Positions 1 to 8,612 of a stretch of 64,000 bases of DNA are shown piece by piece; position 1 is the stretch's first letter, and each line of letters begins with the position of its first letter. Position numbers and translations under genes: made by a program. The notes beneath the pieces were generated by a model that worked only from the letters and a program-made list of their open reading frames with translations, made no database searches and was not told where the DNA came from. The stretch covers positions 186,001 to 250,000 of the forward strand of contig JALDYZ010000005.1 in the NCBI GenBank assembly GCA_030028905.1, given 5' to 3'. Source of the stretch: Ferirhizobium litorale. Its GTDB lineage: Bacteria > Pseudomonadota > Alphaproteobacteria > Rhizobiales > Rhizobiaceae.

Positions 1-505
1 CTGCGCGGCGCGGCAGCTTCCAGTTCGGGCGCACGAAATGGCAGGTATAGCCATTGGGATAGCGCTCCAGATAGTCCTGGTGCTCCGGCTCGGCTTCCCA
101 GAAATCGCCCACCGGCACGACTTCGGTCACCGCCTTGCCGGGCCACAGGCCCGAGGCGTCGACATCGGCGATGGTGTCTTCGGCCACGCGCTTCTGTTCG
201 TCGTTGACGTAATAGATCGCCGAGCGATAGCTCATGCCGAGATCGTTGCCCTGGCGGTTCAGCGTGGTCGGGTCGTGGATCTGGAAGAAGAACTCCAGCA
301 GATCGCGATAGCTGATCTTCGCGGGATCGAAAGTGATCTCGATGCCTTCGGCATGGGTGCCGTGGTTGCGGTAGGTCGCGTTCGGCACGTCACCGCCGGT
401 GTAGCCGACGCGGGTGTCGATCACGCCAGGCATCCGGCGGATCAGTTGCTGCATGCCCCAGAAACATCCGCCCGCCAGTACGGCGCGTTCGGTGGTCGTC
501 GTCAT
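1..505 (-). CDS. msrA: peptide methionine sulfoxide reductase MsrA (3' end outside window)
   Basis: Cytosolic repair enzyme that reduces the S-epimer of methionine sulfoxide, free or in proteins. Translating the minus strand from the ATG at 503-505 gives [22 protein letters not shown] near residues 13-17 is the MsrA active-site motif with its catalytic Cys. It is followed by family-typical stretches such as [24 protein letters not shown] and [13 protein letters not shown]. About 168 codons are present and the frame is still open at base 1, so the C-terminus is missing. An ATG two bases further upstream (508-510) runs straight into a stop, which supports 505 as the start. It appears to be transcribed apart from the sugar-acid operon 130 bp upstream. 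Confidence 0.93.
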   Translation of the reverse strand, partial: MTTTTERAVLAGGCFWGMQQLIRRMPGVIDTRVGYTGGDVPNATYRNHGTHAEGIEITFDPAKISYRDLLEFFFQIHDPTTLNRQGNDLGMSYRSAIYYVNDEQKRVAEDTIADVDASGLWPGKAVTEVVPVGDFWEAEPEHQDYLERYPNGYTCHFVRPNWKLPRRA

Positions 506-599
506 GCCATTCTCCTTTCTGGGTTTATCATTCCGCCCATAAATGGGGGCTCCGGTTTCCCAAATCAAAGGGGCACGATGCATAAAAACGCGGATGTGA

Positions 600-628
600 T
601 CGCGCGGGAGGACCGATCTCCCGCGCGA
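600..628 (-). terminator. strong hairpin just after the sugar-acid operon
   Basis: Perfect 11-bp inverted repeat (TCGCGCGGGAG / CTCCCGCGCGA) with a 7-nt loop, starting 8 nt past the stop codon of the XylD-like gene. No run of U follows on either strand, so it may act as a 3'-end stabiliser or a Rho-assisted end rather than a classical intrinsic terminator. Confidence 0.5.
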
Positions 629-635
629 CTGCTCC

Positions 636-2420
636 TTAGTGGTTGTGGCGCGGCGGCGTCTTCGAGATCCCGCGGAACTTCTCTGCACCCTTGATCGTCG
701 CGCCGTCGGCAAGCTGGGTCACCGTCTGGCGGTAGATCATCTGCCAGGGCGTGGCATCAGCCGGCACTTTCGGGATGCCTTCAGCCTTGCGGCGGGCGAT
801 TTCGGTATCGTCGACCAGCATGTCGCACCGGCCCTGGTTGAAGTCGATGCGGATTGTGTCGCCGCTGCGCACCCAGGCGAGACCGCCGCCGGCGGCACTT
901 TCCGGCGAGGCATTGAGGATCGACGGGCTGTCGGCGGTACCGGACTGCCGACCGTCGCCGATCGTCGGCAGGCTCATGATGCCGCGCTTCAGAAGGTGGT
1001 CCGGCGGCTGCATGTTGACGACCTCGGCGGAACCAGGCCAGCCGAGCGGGCCAGCGCCGCGGATGACCAGGATCGTGCGTTCGTCGATCTCGAGCGCGGG
1101 GTCGTTGATCCGCTTGTGGTAGTCCTCCGAACCGTCGAAAACCACCGCCTTGCCGTCGAACACGCCCTCGTTGCCCGGATCGCTCAGGTAGCGGCGGCGG
1201 AAGTCTTCCGACACCACGCTCATCTTCATGATGGCGAAATCGAACAGGTTGCCCTTGAGGACGAGGAAACCGGCGCGTTCGCGCATCGGTTCCGCATAGG
1301 GCTTGATCACCTCGCGGTCGTCGGATTCACGACCCTCGAGGTTTTCGGCCATGGTCCTGCCGGTGACCGTCGGACAGTTGCCGTCGAGCTTTCCGGCCTG
1401 TAGCAGTTCCCACATGATCGCCGGCACGCCGCCGGCGCGGTGGAAGCGTTCGCCGAGATAGGCACCGGCCGGCTGGACGTTGGCAAGGAGCGGAATGTCG
1501 AAACCGTGGACCTGCCAATCATCGGGATGGAGTTCGACGCCCGCATGCTTGGCCATCGCCATCAGGTGCGGCTGGGCATTGGTCGAGCCGCCGATCGCGG
1601 AATTGACCTTGATCGCATTCAGGAAGGCGGCGCGGGTCAGGATATCCGAAGGTCGGATCTTCTGGAGCACGAGTTCGACGGCGCGGCGGCCGGTGCGGTA
1701 GGCCATCTGGCCGCGCGCGCGGTAGGCGGCGGGGATGGCGGCGCAGCCGGTCAGCGACATGCCGAGCGCCTCGGCCATCGCGTTCATCGTCGAGGCCGTG
1801 CCCATGGTATTGCAATGCCCGACGGAAGGTGCCGATTCGAGCGCGGCCTCCAGGAATTCCTCGCGGTCGATCTCGCCGGCGGCATACTTGCGGCGCGAGC
1901 GCCAGATCACCGTGCCGGAGCCGACGAGGTCGCCGTCATGCCAGCCGTCCAGCATCGGGCCGCCGGAAAAGACGATCGCCGGAATGTCGACGGTGGAGGC
2001 GGCCATCAGCGCCGACGGCGTGGTCTTGTCGCAACCGGTGGTCAGCACGACACCGTCAAGCGGATAGCCATAGAGGATTTCGACGAGGCCGAGATAGGCG
2101 AGGTTGCGGTCGAGCGCCGCCGTCGGGCGCTTGCAGTTCTCGAACAGCGGATGGGTCGGGAACTCGATCGGTATGCCGCCGGCATCGCGGATGCCGTCGC
2201 GGATGCGCTTTGCAAGATCAAGATGGTGGCGGTTGCACGGATTGAGATCGCTACCCGACTGGGCAATACCGATGATTGGCTTGCCAGAGCGCAGTTCCTC
2301 CGGCGTCGTGCCGTAGTTCATGAAGCGCTCGAGATAGAGCGCTGTCAGGTCGAGGTGGTCGGGATTGTCGAACCAATCCTGCGAGCGGAGCCTTCGGTTC
2401 GCTTTGCTTTCGTCGCTCAC
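636..2420 (-). CDS. IlvD/Edd-family sugar-acid dehydratase, XylD (xylonate dehydratase)-like
   Basis: Fe-S dehydratase that turns an aldonic acid into its 2-keto-3-deoxy derivative. The 594-aa length and stretches such as [49 protein letters not shown] and the C-terminal PRHNH closely resemble the Caulobacter xylonate dehydratase XylD as I remember it. L-arabonate dehydratase is the close alternative. The three cluster-ligand cysteines are visible in [16 protein letters not shown] and GHCNTMG. The start is a GTG at 2420 that overlaps the previous stop by 4 nt (GTGA), so it is translationally coupled and last in a three-gene operon. Family assignment is firm; the exact substrate (D-xylonate, L-arabonate or another pentonate/hexonate) is inference. 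Confidence 0.9.
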   Translation of the reverse strand: MSDESKANRRLRSQDWFDNPDHLDLTALYLERFMNYGTTPEELRSGKPIIGIAQSGSDLNPCNRHHLDLAKRIRDGIRDAGGIPIEFPTHPLFENCKRPTAALDRNLAYLGLVEILYGYPLDGVVLTTGCDKTTPSALMAASTVDIPAIVFSGGPMLDGWHDGDLVGSGTVIWRSRRKYAAGEIDREEFLEAALESAPSVGHCNTMGTASTMNAMAEALGMSLTGCAAIPAAYRARGQMAYRTGRRAVELVLQKIRPSDILTRAAFLNAIKVNSAIGGSTNAQPHLMAMAKHAGVELHPDDWQVHGFDIPLLANVQPAGAYLGERFHRAGGVPAIMWELLQAGKLDGNCPTVTGRTMAENLEGRESDDREVIKPYAEPMRERAGFLVLKGNLFDFAIMKMSVVSEDFRRRYLSDPGNEGVFDGKAVVFDGSEDYHKRINDPALEIDERTILVIRGAGPLGWPGSAEVVNMQPPDHLLKRGIMSLPTIGDGRQSGTADSPSILNASPESAAGGGLAWVRSGDTIRIDFNQGRCDMLVDDTEIARRKAEGIPKVPADATPWQMIYRQTVTQLADGATIKGAEKFRGISKTPPRHNH

Positions 2421-3328
2421 CGGTCTTCCTCCCTCTGGCGATCGTTGATCTTTTCGAGATGCAGCAACAGGCCGCTGTGGTCAACTTCGCCGCCGCCATC
2501 CGCGACGAAATCGCGGAATTCCTCGCGTATCCTGGTGGTCAGCGGCAGTTCGAGGCCGAGAAGATCCGCCATGGCGGCGACGGCATCGAGGTCCTTGAGT
2601 TGCAAGCGGGACGGGCCGCCGGGCTGGAACGTGCGGTCGACCATGCGCTTGCCGTGCAGGTCGAGGATGCGGCTTTCGGCGAAGCCGCCGCGGATCGCAT
2701 CGCGGAACTTGCCGCGATCGGCACCACCGGCCTCCACCAGCATCATCGCTTCGGCGACTGCGCCGATGGTGACGGCGACGATCTGCTGGTTGGCGAGCTT
2801 GCAGATCTGGCCGGCACCGGAGGGGCCGACATGGGTGACGCGGCCGAGCGCCGCGAACACGTCGGCGAGGCTGCCGATGACGGCTGCGTCGCCGCCTGCC
2901 ATGATGGCGAGAGTGCCGGCTTCGGCACCGACCGTGCCGCCGGAAACCGGCGCATCGACGTGGCTCACCTGCCGCTTCGCGAGCATGTCGGAATGTTCGC
3001 GGGCGATAGGCGGGGCGATCGACGAGGTGTCGATGACGATCGCACCGGGTTTGAGGGCATCGGCGACGCCCTGGCTGACGAGAACGTCCGTCACCGCCTT
3101 GCCGTCGCTCAGCATGGTGAAGACGATGTCGGCGCCGCGGGCAGCATCGGCGGCCGAAGCAGAAACGATGGCGCCGTCTGCGGTCAGTGCCTCGGCCTTG
3201 GACGGATCGCGGTTCCAGGCCGTGACCGAAAAGCCGCCCTTGAGAAGACGCCGGGCCATCGGCGCGCCCATGAGGCCCGTTCCGAGAAAGGCTATGCGGC
3301 GGGGAGCATTCGCTGGTTCAGCGGCCAT
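2417..3328 (-). CDS. NAD(P)-dependent 3-hydroxyisobutyrate dehydrogenase-family oxidoreductase
   Basis: 303-aa beta-hydroxyacid dehydrogenase. The N-terminal Rossmann motif is FLGTGLMGAPMARRLLKGG (residues about 13-31). The substrate-binding DAPVSGGTVGAEAGTLAIMAGG and the catalytic-lysine segment GAGQICKLANQ follow in family order. Relatives oxidise 3-hydroxyisobutyrate, tartronate semialdehyde, L-threonate (LtnD) or similar short acids. Start MAAEP at 3328 overlaps the stop of the upstream gene by one base (TGATG), and the stop overlaps the GTG of the dehydratase, so all three genes are coupled. Context points to a sugar-acid or tetronate substrate; the specific one cannot be read from the sequence. 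Confidence 0.85.
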   Translation of the reverse strand: MAAEPANAPRRIAFLGTGLMGAPMARRLLKGGFSVTAWNRDPSKAEALTADGAIVSASAADAARGADIVFTMLSDGKAVTDVLVSQGVADALKPGAIVIDTSSIAPPIAREHSDMLAKRQVSHVDAPVSGGTVGAEAGTLAIMAGGDAAVIGSLADVFAALGRVTHVGPSGAGQICKLANQQIVAVTIGAVAEAMMLVEAGGADRGKFRDAIRGGFAESRILDLHGKRMVDRTFQPGGPSRLQLKDLDAVAAMADLLGLELPLTTRIREEFRDFVADGGGEVDHSGLLLHLEKINDRQREEDR

Positions 3329-4311
3329 CAGAGCTTGCCCCCGAGTTCGTCCTCGATGTGGACCTTGATGATCTCGTCGAAGGACTTTTCGGCGGTGAAA
3401 CCGAGTTCGGTGGCGCGCTTGGCCTCGAAGCCCGGCGCCCAGCCGGCGCACATGCGCATGATCATCTCGTCGGGCTCGCGGCGAATGAGGGCCACGGCCT
3501 TTTCGCCGGCGACGCGGCGCAGCGCCTCGATCTGTTCGCCGACGGTGGCGGAGAGGCCGGGCATGGAGAGGTTGCGGCGCGGGCCGACCTTCTCGACGTC
3601 GATCGTCGCGCCATGGATCAGGAAGCCGACGGCGGAGCGGGGCGAGGCGTGCCAGTGGCGCACATCCTCGGAAACGGGCAGAATTGCTTCCTGTCCGACC
3701 AGCGGTTCGCGCAGGATGTTGGAGAAGAAGCCGGAGGCGGCCTTGTTCGGCTTGCCGGGCCGGATGCAGATCGTCGGCAGGCGGATGCCGATGCCGTCGA
3801 AAAAGCCGCGGCGCGAGTAGTCGGAGAGCAGCAGTTCGCAGATCGCCTTCTGGGTTCCGTAGCTGGTGAGCGGCGTGGTGTGGAACTCGTCCGGAATCGG
3901 ATAGGGCAGGGGAGCGCCGAAGACCGCGATCGACGAGGTGAAGACGACCCGCGGCTTATAGCCGTCCTCGCCGTTGGCGATGCGGATCGCGTCGAAAAGA
4001 TAGCGGGTGCCGTCGAGGTTGATGCGATAGCCCTTGTCGAAGTCGAGTTCGGCTTCGCCGGAGACGATGGCCGCCAGGTGGAAGATGGCATCCGGCCGAC
4101 CGGCGATGAGCCGGGTCGCTTCGCCAGGGGCGGAGAGATCGACTGTCTCGAGCGTGACCTTGCCGTTGAAGCCTTCGGGTGCGTCGGGGGTGACCACGTC
4201 GACCAGCGTCATCGCTTCGATCGGCTGATTGCCGAGGGTTCCGTCGCTGGTGAGGCGTTGCGCCAGTTTACGGCCGACCATTCCGGCGGCGCCAATGATG
4301 AGAATGTGCAC
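3328..4311 (-). CDS. NAD-dependent epimerase/dehydratase-family protein, D-erythronate dehydrogenase (DenD)-like
   Basis: 327-aa extended short-chain dehydrogenase. The start is GTG at 4311 (VHILIIGAAGMVG), chosen because GGGAGGAG lies 7-8 nt upstream on the minus strand and because the Rossmann motif GAAGMVGRKLA then begins directly. Other family marks are IFHLAAIVSGEAELDFDKGY, VFTSSIAVFG and the catalytic SYGTQKAICELL (Y-x-x-x-K). This arrangement matches DenD-type proteins, which oxidise D-erythronate to 3-oxo-tetronate. However, the usual partners OtnK, OtnC and OtnI are absent, so a different polyhydroxy acid or lactone is equally possible. First gene of the leftward operon; promoter region shared with the divergent FAD-linked oxidase. 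Confidence 0.8.
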   Translation of the reverse strand: MHILIIGAAGMVGRKLAQRLTSDGTLGNQPIEAMTLVDVVTPDAPEGFNGKVTLETVDLSAPGEATRLIAGRPDAIFHLAAIVSGEAELDFDKGYRINLDGTRYLFDAIRIANGEDGYKPRVVFTSSIAVFGAPLPYPIPDEFHTTPLTSYGTQKAICELLLSDYSRRGFFDGIGIRLPTICIRPGKPNKAASGFFSNILREPLVGQEAILPVSEDVRHWHASPRSAVGFLIHGATIDVEKVGPRRNLSMPGLSATVGEQIEALRRVAGEKAVALIRREPDEMIMRMCAGWAPGFEAKRATELGFTAEKSFDEIIKVHIEDELGGKL

Positions 4312-4381
4312 GGTGTTGCTCCTCCCTGCTATGCGGACCAGCTTCAAACACTGAAGCGGCGATGTCCAAACAAAACTATTG

Positions 4382-4402
4382 TAAGGTTGTCTGATAACCT
4401 TA
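4382..4402. promoter_or_regulatory. 21-bp near-perfect palindrome, candidate operator of the local GntR regulator
   Basis: Core GGTTGTCTGATAACC with matching TAA / TTA flanks; a single mismatch in the two 10-bp arms. It sits in the 189-bp space between the divergent genes starting at 4311 (-) and 4501 (+). TTGTC-N-GAY is the kind of half-site used by FadR-subfamily GntR repressors, and such a regulator is encoded at 5982-6695. Related sites occur at 6829 and 14349. Confidence 0.6.
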
Positions 4403-4500
4403 TATGATGCGTTTGAAAACAGAATTGTTGGTTGCCGCGCCCGGACAGGATAGACCATTTTTGACTATCCGGTTCTGCAGGCGAGACGCGGGAGGGAATC

Positions 4501-5946
4501 GTGAGTGGACTGAGTGGTGCGGAGGAGACGCAACGCTACGTCGAGAGCCTGGCGAGGGAGCTCGGTGCGGACATGGTTCTGGCGGGCGAATCCGTTGAGC
4601 GCTACTGCCGCGACTGGCATGGCGATGTGACGACCGGCGCGGTCGCGGTTCTGCGTCCGCGCACGACCGAAGACGTATCCGCTGCGGTCAAGGCCTGTGC
4701 GGCGCTCGGCCTGTCGATCGTTCCCCAGGGTGGCAACACCGGTCTGGTGCTTGGCGCCACGCCGGATCAGCCAACTCGCCAGGTTGTGGTCAGCCTCGAG
4801 CGGATGACGCGCATCCGGCGCATCGACGCCGACGATTTTTCCGCTGTGGTCGAGGCGGGCTGCATTCTTTCGGAGTTCAAGGACGCGGTGGCGCGCGAGG
4901 GCATGTTCTTCCCGCTGGCGCTCGGTGCGCAGGGCTCCTGTCGCATCGGCGGCAATGTGTCGACCAATGCGGGCGGCATCAATGTCCTGCGCTACGGCAT
5001 GACGCGCGAACTCGTGCTCGGCCTCGAAGTCGTGCTCCCGGACGGTTCGATCTTCGATGGCCTGTCGACGCTGCGCAAGGACAATCGCGGCATCGACCTG
5101 AAGCAACTGTTCATCGGCGCCGAGGGCACGCTGGGGATCGTCACTGCCGTTTCGGTGAAGCTGACGCCGGAGCCGGATCAGGTCGCGACCGCGCTCCTGG
5201 GGCTCAATTCGCTGGACGACGCCATCGCGCTTTTTCGTCGGGCGCGCCGCGATTGCTGCGATCTGATGTCGGCCTTCGAGTTCATGCCGCCGCTCGCCTT
5301 CGTGCTTGCCCGCGAGGCTATCCCGGACCTTGCGATGCCGATCGCCGGCGACTATCGCGCCTACGTGCTGCTGGAGATCTCGGGCTCCGGCCTTGTCGAT
5401 ATTGCCGACCTGATGGAACGCTTCCTCGGTGCGGTGATGGAGGAGGGGCTGGTGGCCGACGGCGTCATTGCAAGCTCGCAGGGCCAGGCGCGCAATCTCT
5501 GGCTTTTTCGCGAAGGTATGAACGAGGGGCAGGCCAAGCGCGGGCCGCACCTGCGCACCGATCTTTCCGTTCCGCTGTCTCGTCTTGCCGATTTCGTGCG
5601 CGACGCCGAGAAGGCGGTTGCTGATGTGCTGCCGGATTGCGTCTGCGTTTCCTACGGCCATGTCGGCGACGGCAACGTGCATCTGAACGTCCTGCCGCCG
5701 GGCGACCTGCCGCGCGCGGAAATCGATGCGCGCATCTACAAGGCCAAGACCGCGATCAACGAGGTTCTTGACACATATCAGGGATCAATCAGCGCCGAGC
5801 ACGGCATTGGACGATTGAAACGGGCGGACTATATCACTCGCCTTCCGGCGGTCCGGCGAGAGCTTCTGACCGCCCTGAAGAGCGCGATCGATCCCACATT
5901 CGTCATGAACCCGGGTTGCCAATTGAATATCGAGCGGTCTTCATAG
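4501..5946 (+). CDS. FAD-binding oxidoreductase, D-lactate/D-2-hydroxyacid dehydrogenase (GlcD/D2HGDH-like)
   Basis: 481-aa flavoprotein of the vanillyl-alcohol-oxidase superfamily that would oxidise a D-2-hydroxyacid and pass electrons to the respiratory chain. FAD-binding PCMH motifs are RPRTTEDVSAAVKACAALG, PQGGNTGLVLGA (about residues 78-89), GGNVSTNAGGINVLRYG and FIGAEGTLGIVTAVSVKL. The C-terminal oxidase domain carries SYGHVGDGNVHLNVLPPG and SAEHGIGRLKRADY, whose His residues are the family's metal/substrate ligands. The start is GTG at 4501, after GGGAGG with 7-nt spacing. It diverges from the dehydrogenase operon and is followed 35 nt later by the GntR gene, probably in one transcript. 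Substrate is inferred to be a 2-hydroxyacid formed in the same sugar-acid pathway. Confidence 0.88.
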   Translation: MSGLSGAEETQRYVESLARELGADMVLAGESVERYCRDWHGDVTTGAVAVLRPRTTEDVSAAVKACAALGLSIVPQGGNTGLVLGATPDQPTRQVVVSLERMTRIRRIDADDFSAVVEAGCILSEFKDAVAREGMFFPLALGAQGSCRIGGNVSTNAGGINVLRYGMTRELVLGLEVVLPDGSIFDGLSTLRKDNRGIDLKQLFIGAEGTLGIVTAVSVKLTPEPDQVATALLGLNSLDDAIALFRRARRDCCDLMSAFEFMPPLAFVLAREAIPDLAMPIAGDYRAYVLLEISGSGLVDIADLMERFLGAVMEEGLVADGVIASSQGQARNLWLFREGMNEGQAKRGPHLRTDLSVPLSRLADFVRDAEKAVADVLPDCVCVSYGHVGDGNVHLNVLPPGDLPRAEIDARIYKAKTAINEVLDTYQGSISAEHGIGRLKRADYITRLPAVRRELLTALKSAIDPTFVMNPGCQLNIERSS

Positions 5947-5981
5947 AGAACTGCCACGGGGTTTCGGGAGAACGGGAGGAA

Positions 5982-6695
5982 ATGTCGGTGGATTTCGGTC
6001 AGATCAGGCGCAATGAGCATCTGCCTGCACGCATTGCTGCGCAAATCGCGCGCGAAATCACCGAAGGCCGCATCCTGCCCGGAGAAAAATTGCCGACCGA
6101 GCACTTCCTGGCCAACAGTTTCGGGGTCAGTCGCTCGGTGGTTCGCGAGGCGATCGCCCAATTGCGCAACGAGGGCCTTGTGGAAACACGGCAGGGCGTC
6201 GGTGCCTTTGCCACCGAACTCCAGACGCGCCAATCGATCCGCATCGAGCAGGACGATCTTCACGACCGTTCGACGTTCCGCGACCTCTTCCAGTTGCGGA
6301 TACCGCTTGAAATCGAAGCCGCGGGGCTTGCGGCGATCCACCATGCCGACGCCGATCTCGCCAAGCTCGACGAAGCCCTTGCAGCGATGACGGGAACGGA
6401 CAAGTGGACCGATCAGGGGATCGTCGCTGATCTCATCTTTCACCGCGTGGTGGCGGCGGCGACTGGCAACGAGTATTTTGCCCTGTTTGTGGGCTTCATT
6501 GCGGAGCGCATCAGCCTCGCCATCAATGCGGCGAGAGCCGCTGCCGTGCTTGAGGAGATCGTCGAGGTGACGATCGCCGAGCACGTGGCGATCCGCGATG
6601 CCATCGCGAGCCGGGACCCGCACAAGGCCCGCGAGGCGATGAAGCGGCACCTGCTGGGGGCCGCCAACCGTCTTGACCTCACTCTCGAGTCCTGA
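5982..6695 (+). CDS. GntR-family transcriptional regulator, FadR subfamily
   Basis: 237-aa regulator. The winged-helix DNA-binding domain covers residues about 10-75, with the classic GntR signature LPTEHFLANSFGVSRSVVREA and wing GLVETRQGVGAF. The all-helical FadR/FCD ligand domain fills the rest, with metal-binding Asp/His positions suggested by DLIFHRVVAAATGN and EHVAIRDAIASRDP. Start ATG 5982 is preceded by GGGAGGA; an upstream in-frame ATG at 5916 lies inside the previous gene and lacks such a site. Placed in the centre of the sugar-acid island, it is the natural candidate for binding the TTGTC-N-GAY sites at 4382, 6829 and 14349. The inducer is probably a pathway acid. Confidence 0.9.
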   Translation: MSVDFGQIRRNEHLPARIAAQIAREITEGRILPGEKLPTEHFLANSFGVSRSVVREAIAQLRNEGLVETRQGVGAFATELQTRQSIRIEQDDLHDRSTFRDLFQLRIPLEIEAAGLAAIHHADADLAKLDEALAAMTGTDKWTDQGIVADLIFHRVVAAATGNEYFALFVGFIAERISLAINAARAAAVLEEIVEVTIAEHVAIRDAIASRDPHKAREAMKRHLLGAANRLDLTLES

Positions 6696-6828
6696 GGAGG
6701 AGCGAAGGCTATGGATCATCGTGCGCTGGAACCGGGAAATGCCATGGCGACAGACGCGCTTTTTCGTGGGTCGGTACTTTCGGTGCTGGACAGTCGCAAA
6801 AAGTATGACTAAAAGATTGCCTGCGGTG

Positions 6829-6847
6829 TTGTCAGACATCCAGACAA
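6829..6847. promoter_or_regulatory. FadR/GntR-type operator upstream of the FAH-TRAP operon
   Basis: TTGTCAGACATCCAGACAA: a TTGTCAGAC core matching those at 4382 and 14349, with outer TTGTC/GACAA inverted arms. It lies 48 nt before the next gene and 134 nt after gntR, in a 199-bp gap with no other gene. Confidence 0.5.
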
Positions 6848-6894
6848 TAGGGCAAGGCGGCTGGAGGGCGGTCTTGTCGGAAGAATGAGGGAGG

Positions 6895-8061
6895 ATGCAC
6901 TTGGATTCCACGCGATCGCTTCATGCTGCGGCAATTTTGCCCGAGGATGCCGCACAGGCAGTTCTCGTCGGCCGTGTTTGGTCCAAGCAGGCCGATGGTC
7001 CGTGTCCGGTTGTTGTGCGCAATGGACGGCTGCTGGATCTCTCTCCGATCTCGGTGACGGTTTCGTCGCTGATGGAAGTCGACGGTCTCGTTGAGAGGCT
7101 AAAAGCCGCAAGCGACCTAGCCGATCTCGGCAGCGTCGACGATTTCCTGTCAGGTGCGGCAGGTGAACTTCTGGCGCCGATCGATCTGCAGGCCATCAAG
7201 GCCGCCGGCGTGACCTTTGCCGACAGCATGCTCGAGCGGGTGATCGAGGAGCAGGCCAAGGGCGATGCGACGCGCGCCCTCGACATTCGCACCCGCCTGG
7301 CCCCCGTGCTTGGCGACAGCCTTCGCGGCGTCGTCGCCGGCTCCGAGCAGGCGGCCAAGGTCAAGGCGCTGCTGCAGGACATGAACCTGTGGTCGCAGTA
7401 TCTCGAGGTCGGCATCGGCCCGGACGCCGAGATCTTCACCAAGTCGCAGCCGATGTCCGCCGTCGGTTGCGGCGCCAGGGTCGGCATTCACCCAATGTCC
7501 GAGTGGAACAACCCGGAACCGGAAGTGGTGCTGGTGCTGCGCTCCGGTGGCGAAATCGTCGGCGCGACGCTCGGCAACGACGTCAACCTGCGCGACGTCG
7601 AAGGACGTTCGGCGCTGCTGCTCGGCAAGGCAAAGGACAACAACGCCTCGTGCTCGCTCGGACCGTTCATCCGCCTCTTTGATGCGGGCTTCACCCTCGA
7701 GGATCTCGGCCGTGTGCGCGTATCGCTTCTGGTCGAGGGCAAGGACGGTTTCGAGATGACCGGCGAGAGCCCGATGGAGGCGATCAGCCGCAAGCCCGCC
7801 GAACTCGCACGCCAATTGCTCAATCGCAATCACCAGTATCCCGACGGTGCCGTGCTCTTTCTCGGCACGATGTTCGCGCCGGTCAAGGATCGCCGCGGCG
7901 CGGGGCAGGGCTTCACCCACGAGATTGGCGATCGCGTGGAGATAGCCACGCCGAAGCTCGGCCGGCTCGTCAACTGGGTGGATCGCAGTGACGCCTGCCC
8001 GGAATGGACCTTTGGGGTCGGCGCACTCATGCGCAACCTCGCCACGCGCGGCCTATTGTAG
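6895..8061 (+). CDS. fumarylacetoacetate hydrolase (FAH)-family protein, XylX-like 2-keto-3-deoxy-sugar-acid dehydratase candidate
   Basis: 388-aa protein with a C-terminal FAH fold. The metal-site Glu residues are in SEWNNPEPEVVLVL, followed by GATLGNDVNLRDVEGRSALL and KAKDNNASCSLGPFI. Larger than the usual 230-280 aa FAH proteins, it matches the size and type of Caulobacter XylX, which dehydrates 2-keto-3-deoxy-xylonate to alpha-ketoglutarate semialdehyde. With a XylD-like enzyme in the same island, a Weimberg-type route is likely but not proven, and no semialdehyde dehydrogenase is present here. Start is uncertain: ATG 6895 directly abuts the GGGAGG, whereas TTG at 6901 has ideal spacing; both give the same frame. 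First gene of the TRAP operon. Confidence 0.82.
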   Translation: MHLDSTRSLHAAAILPEDAAQAVLVGRVWSKQADGPCPVVVRNGRLLDLSPISVTVSSLMEVDGLVERLKAASDLADLGSVDDFLSGAAGELLAPIDLQAIKAAGVTFADSMLERVIEEQAKGDATRALDIRTRLAPVLGDSLRGVVAGSEQAAKVKALLQDMNLWSQYLEVGIGPDAEIFTKSQPMSAVGCGARVGIHPMSEWNNPEPEVVLVLRSGGEIVGATLGNDVNLRDVEGRSALLLGKAKDNNASCSLGPFIRLFDAGFTLEDLGRVRVSLLVEGKDGFEMTGESPMEAISRKPAELARQLLNRNHQYPDGAVLFLGTMFAPVKDRRGAGQGFTHEIGDRVEIATPKLGRLVNWVDRSDACPEWTFGVGALMRNLATRGLL

Positions 8062-8078
8062 GAACGGGAGGGAAAACG

Positions 8079-8612
8079 ATGCAGAAAGCCGTCGATCTAT
8101 TCTACAAGGCTCTAGAAATCTTGCTGATCTTCCTTCTTTCGGGAATGGCGATCATGGTTTTCGGCAATGTCGTGCTCCGCTACGCCTTCAATTCGGGCCT
8201 CACGGTATCGGACGAGATGTCGCGATACTTTTTCGTCTGGCTGACGTTCATCGGCGCCGTTGTCGGTTTCCGCGAATATGCTCACATGGGCGTCGAGACG
8301 GTGGTTTCGCTCCTCGGGCGCAGGGGTCGCATCGTCTGCATGGCGGCAAGCAACCTCGTCATCATCGCCGTTTCCGGCATCTTCTTCTGGGGAACCTGGA
8401 AGCAGTTGCCGATCAATATCAGCATGAGCGCACCGGTGACCGGCCTGTCCATGGGATGGGTGTACGGCGTCGGATTCTTTACCGGCGCAGGCTGTGCAAT
8501 CATTGCGCTCGAACGCCTCTTCCGCGTTGTGACTGGCCGCGTCACCGAAGATGAACTCGCCGCCTTTGCCGGTGAGCACATGTCCCTCGAGCATCTGTCG
8601 GAGCGTGGCTGA
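8079..8612 (+). CDS. TRAP transporter small permease (DctQ family)
   Basis: 177-aa inner-membrane protein with four predicted transmembrane segments (about residues 12-34, 48-66, 86-107 and 127-148). The DctQ signature region VLRYAFNSGLTVSDEMSRYFFVW is followed by GAVVGFREYAHMGVE. Start ATG 8079 follows GGGAGGGAAAACG; an in-frame ATG at 8004 lies inside the preceding gene. The stop overlaps the next start by one base (TGATG). Works with the next two genes as a Na+- or H+-driven importer of an acidic substrate. Confidence 0.92.
   Translation: MQKAVDLFYKALEILLIFLLSGMAIMVFGNVVLRYAFNSGLTVSDEMSRYFFVWLTFIGAVVGFREYAHMGVETVVSLLGRRGRIVCMAASNLVIIAVSGIFFWGTWKQLPINISMSAPVTGLSMGWVYGVGFFTGAGCAIIALERLFRVVTGRVTEDELAAFAGEHMSLEHLSERG

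Noticed and set aside
6673-6888. 71-codon plus-strand frame between gntR and the FAH gene
   Set aside because: Overlaps the end of gntR and the operator region; no family features.
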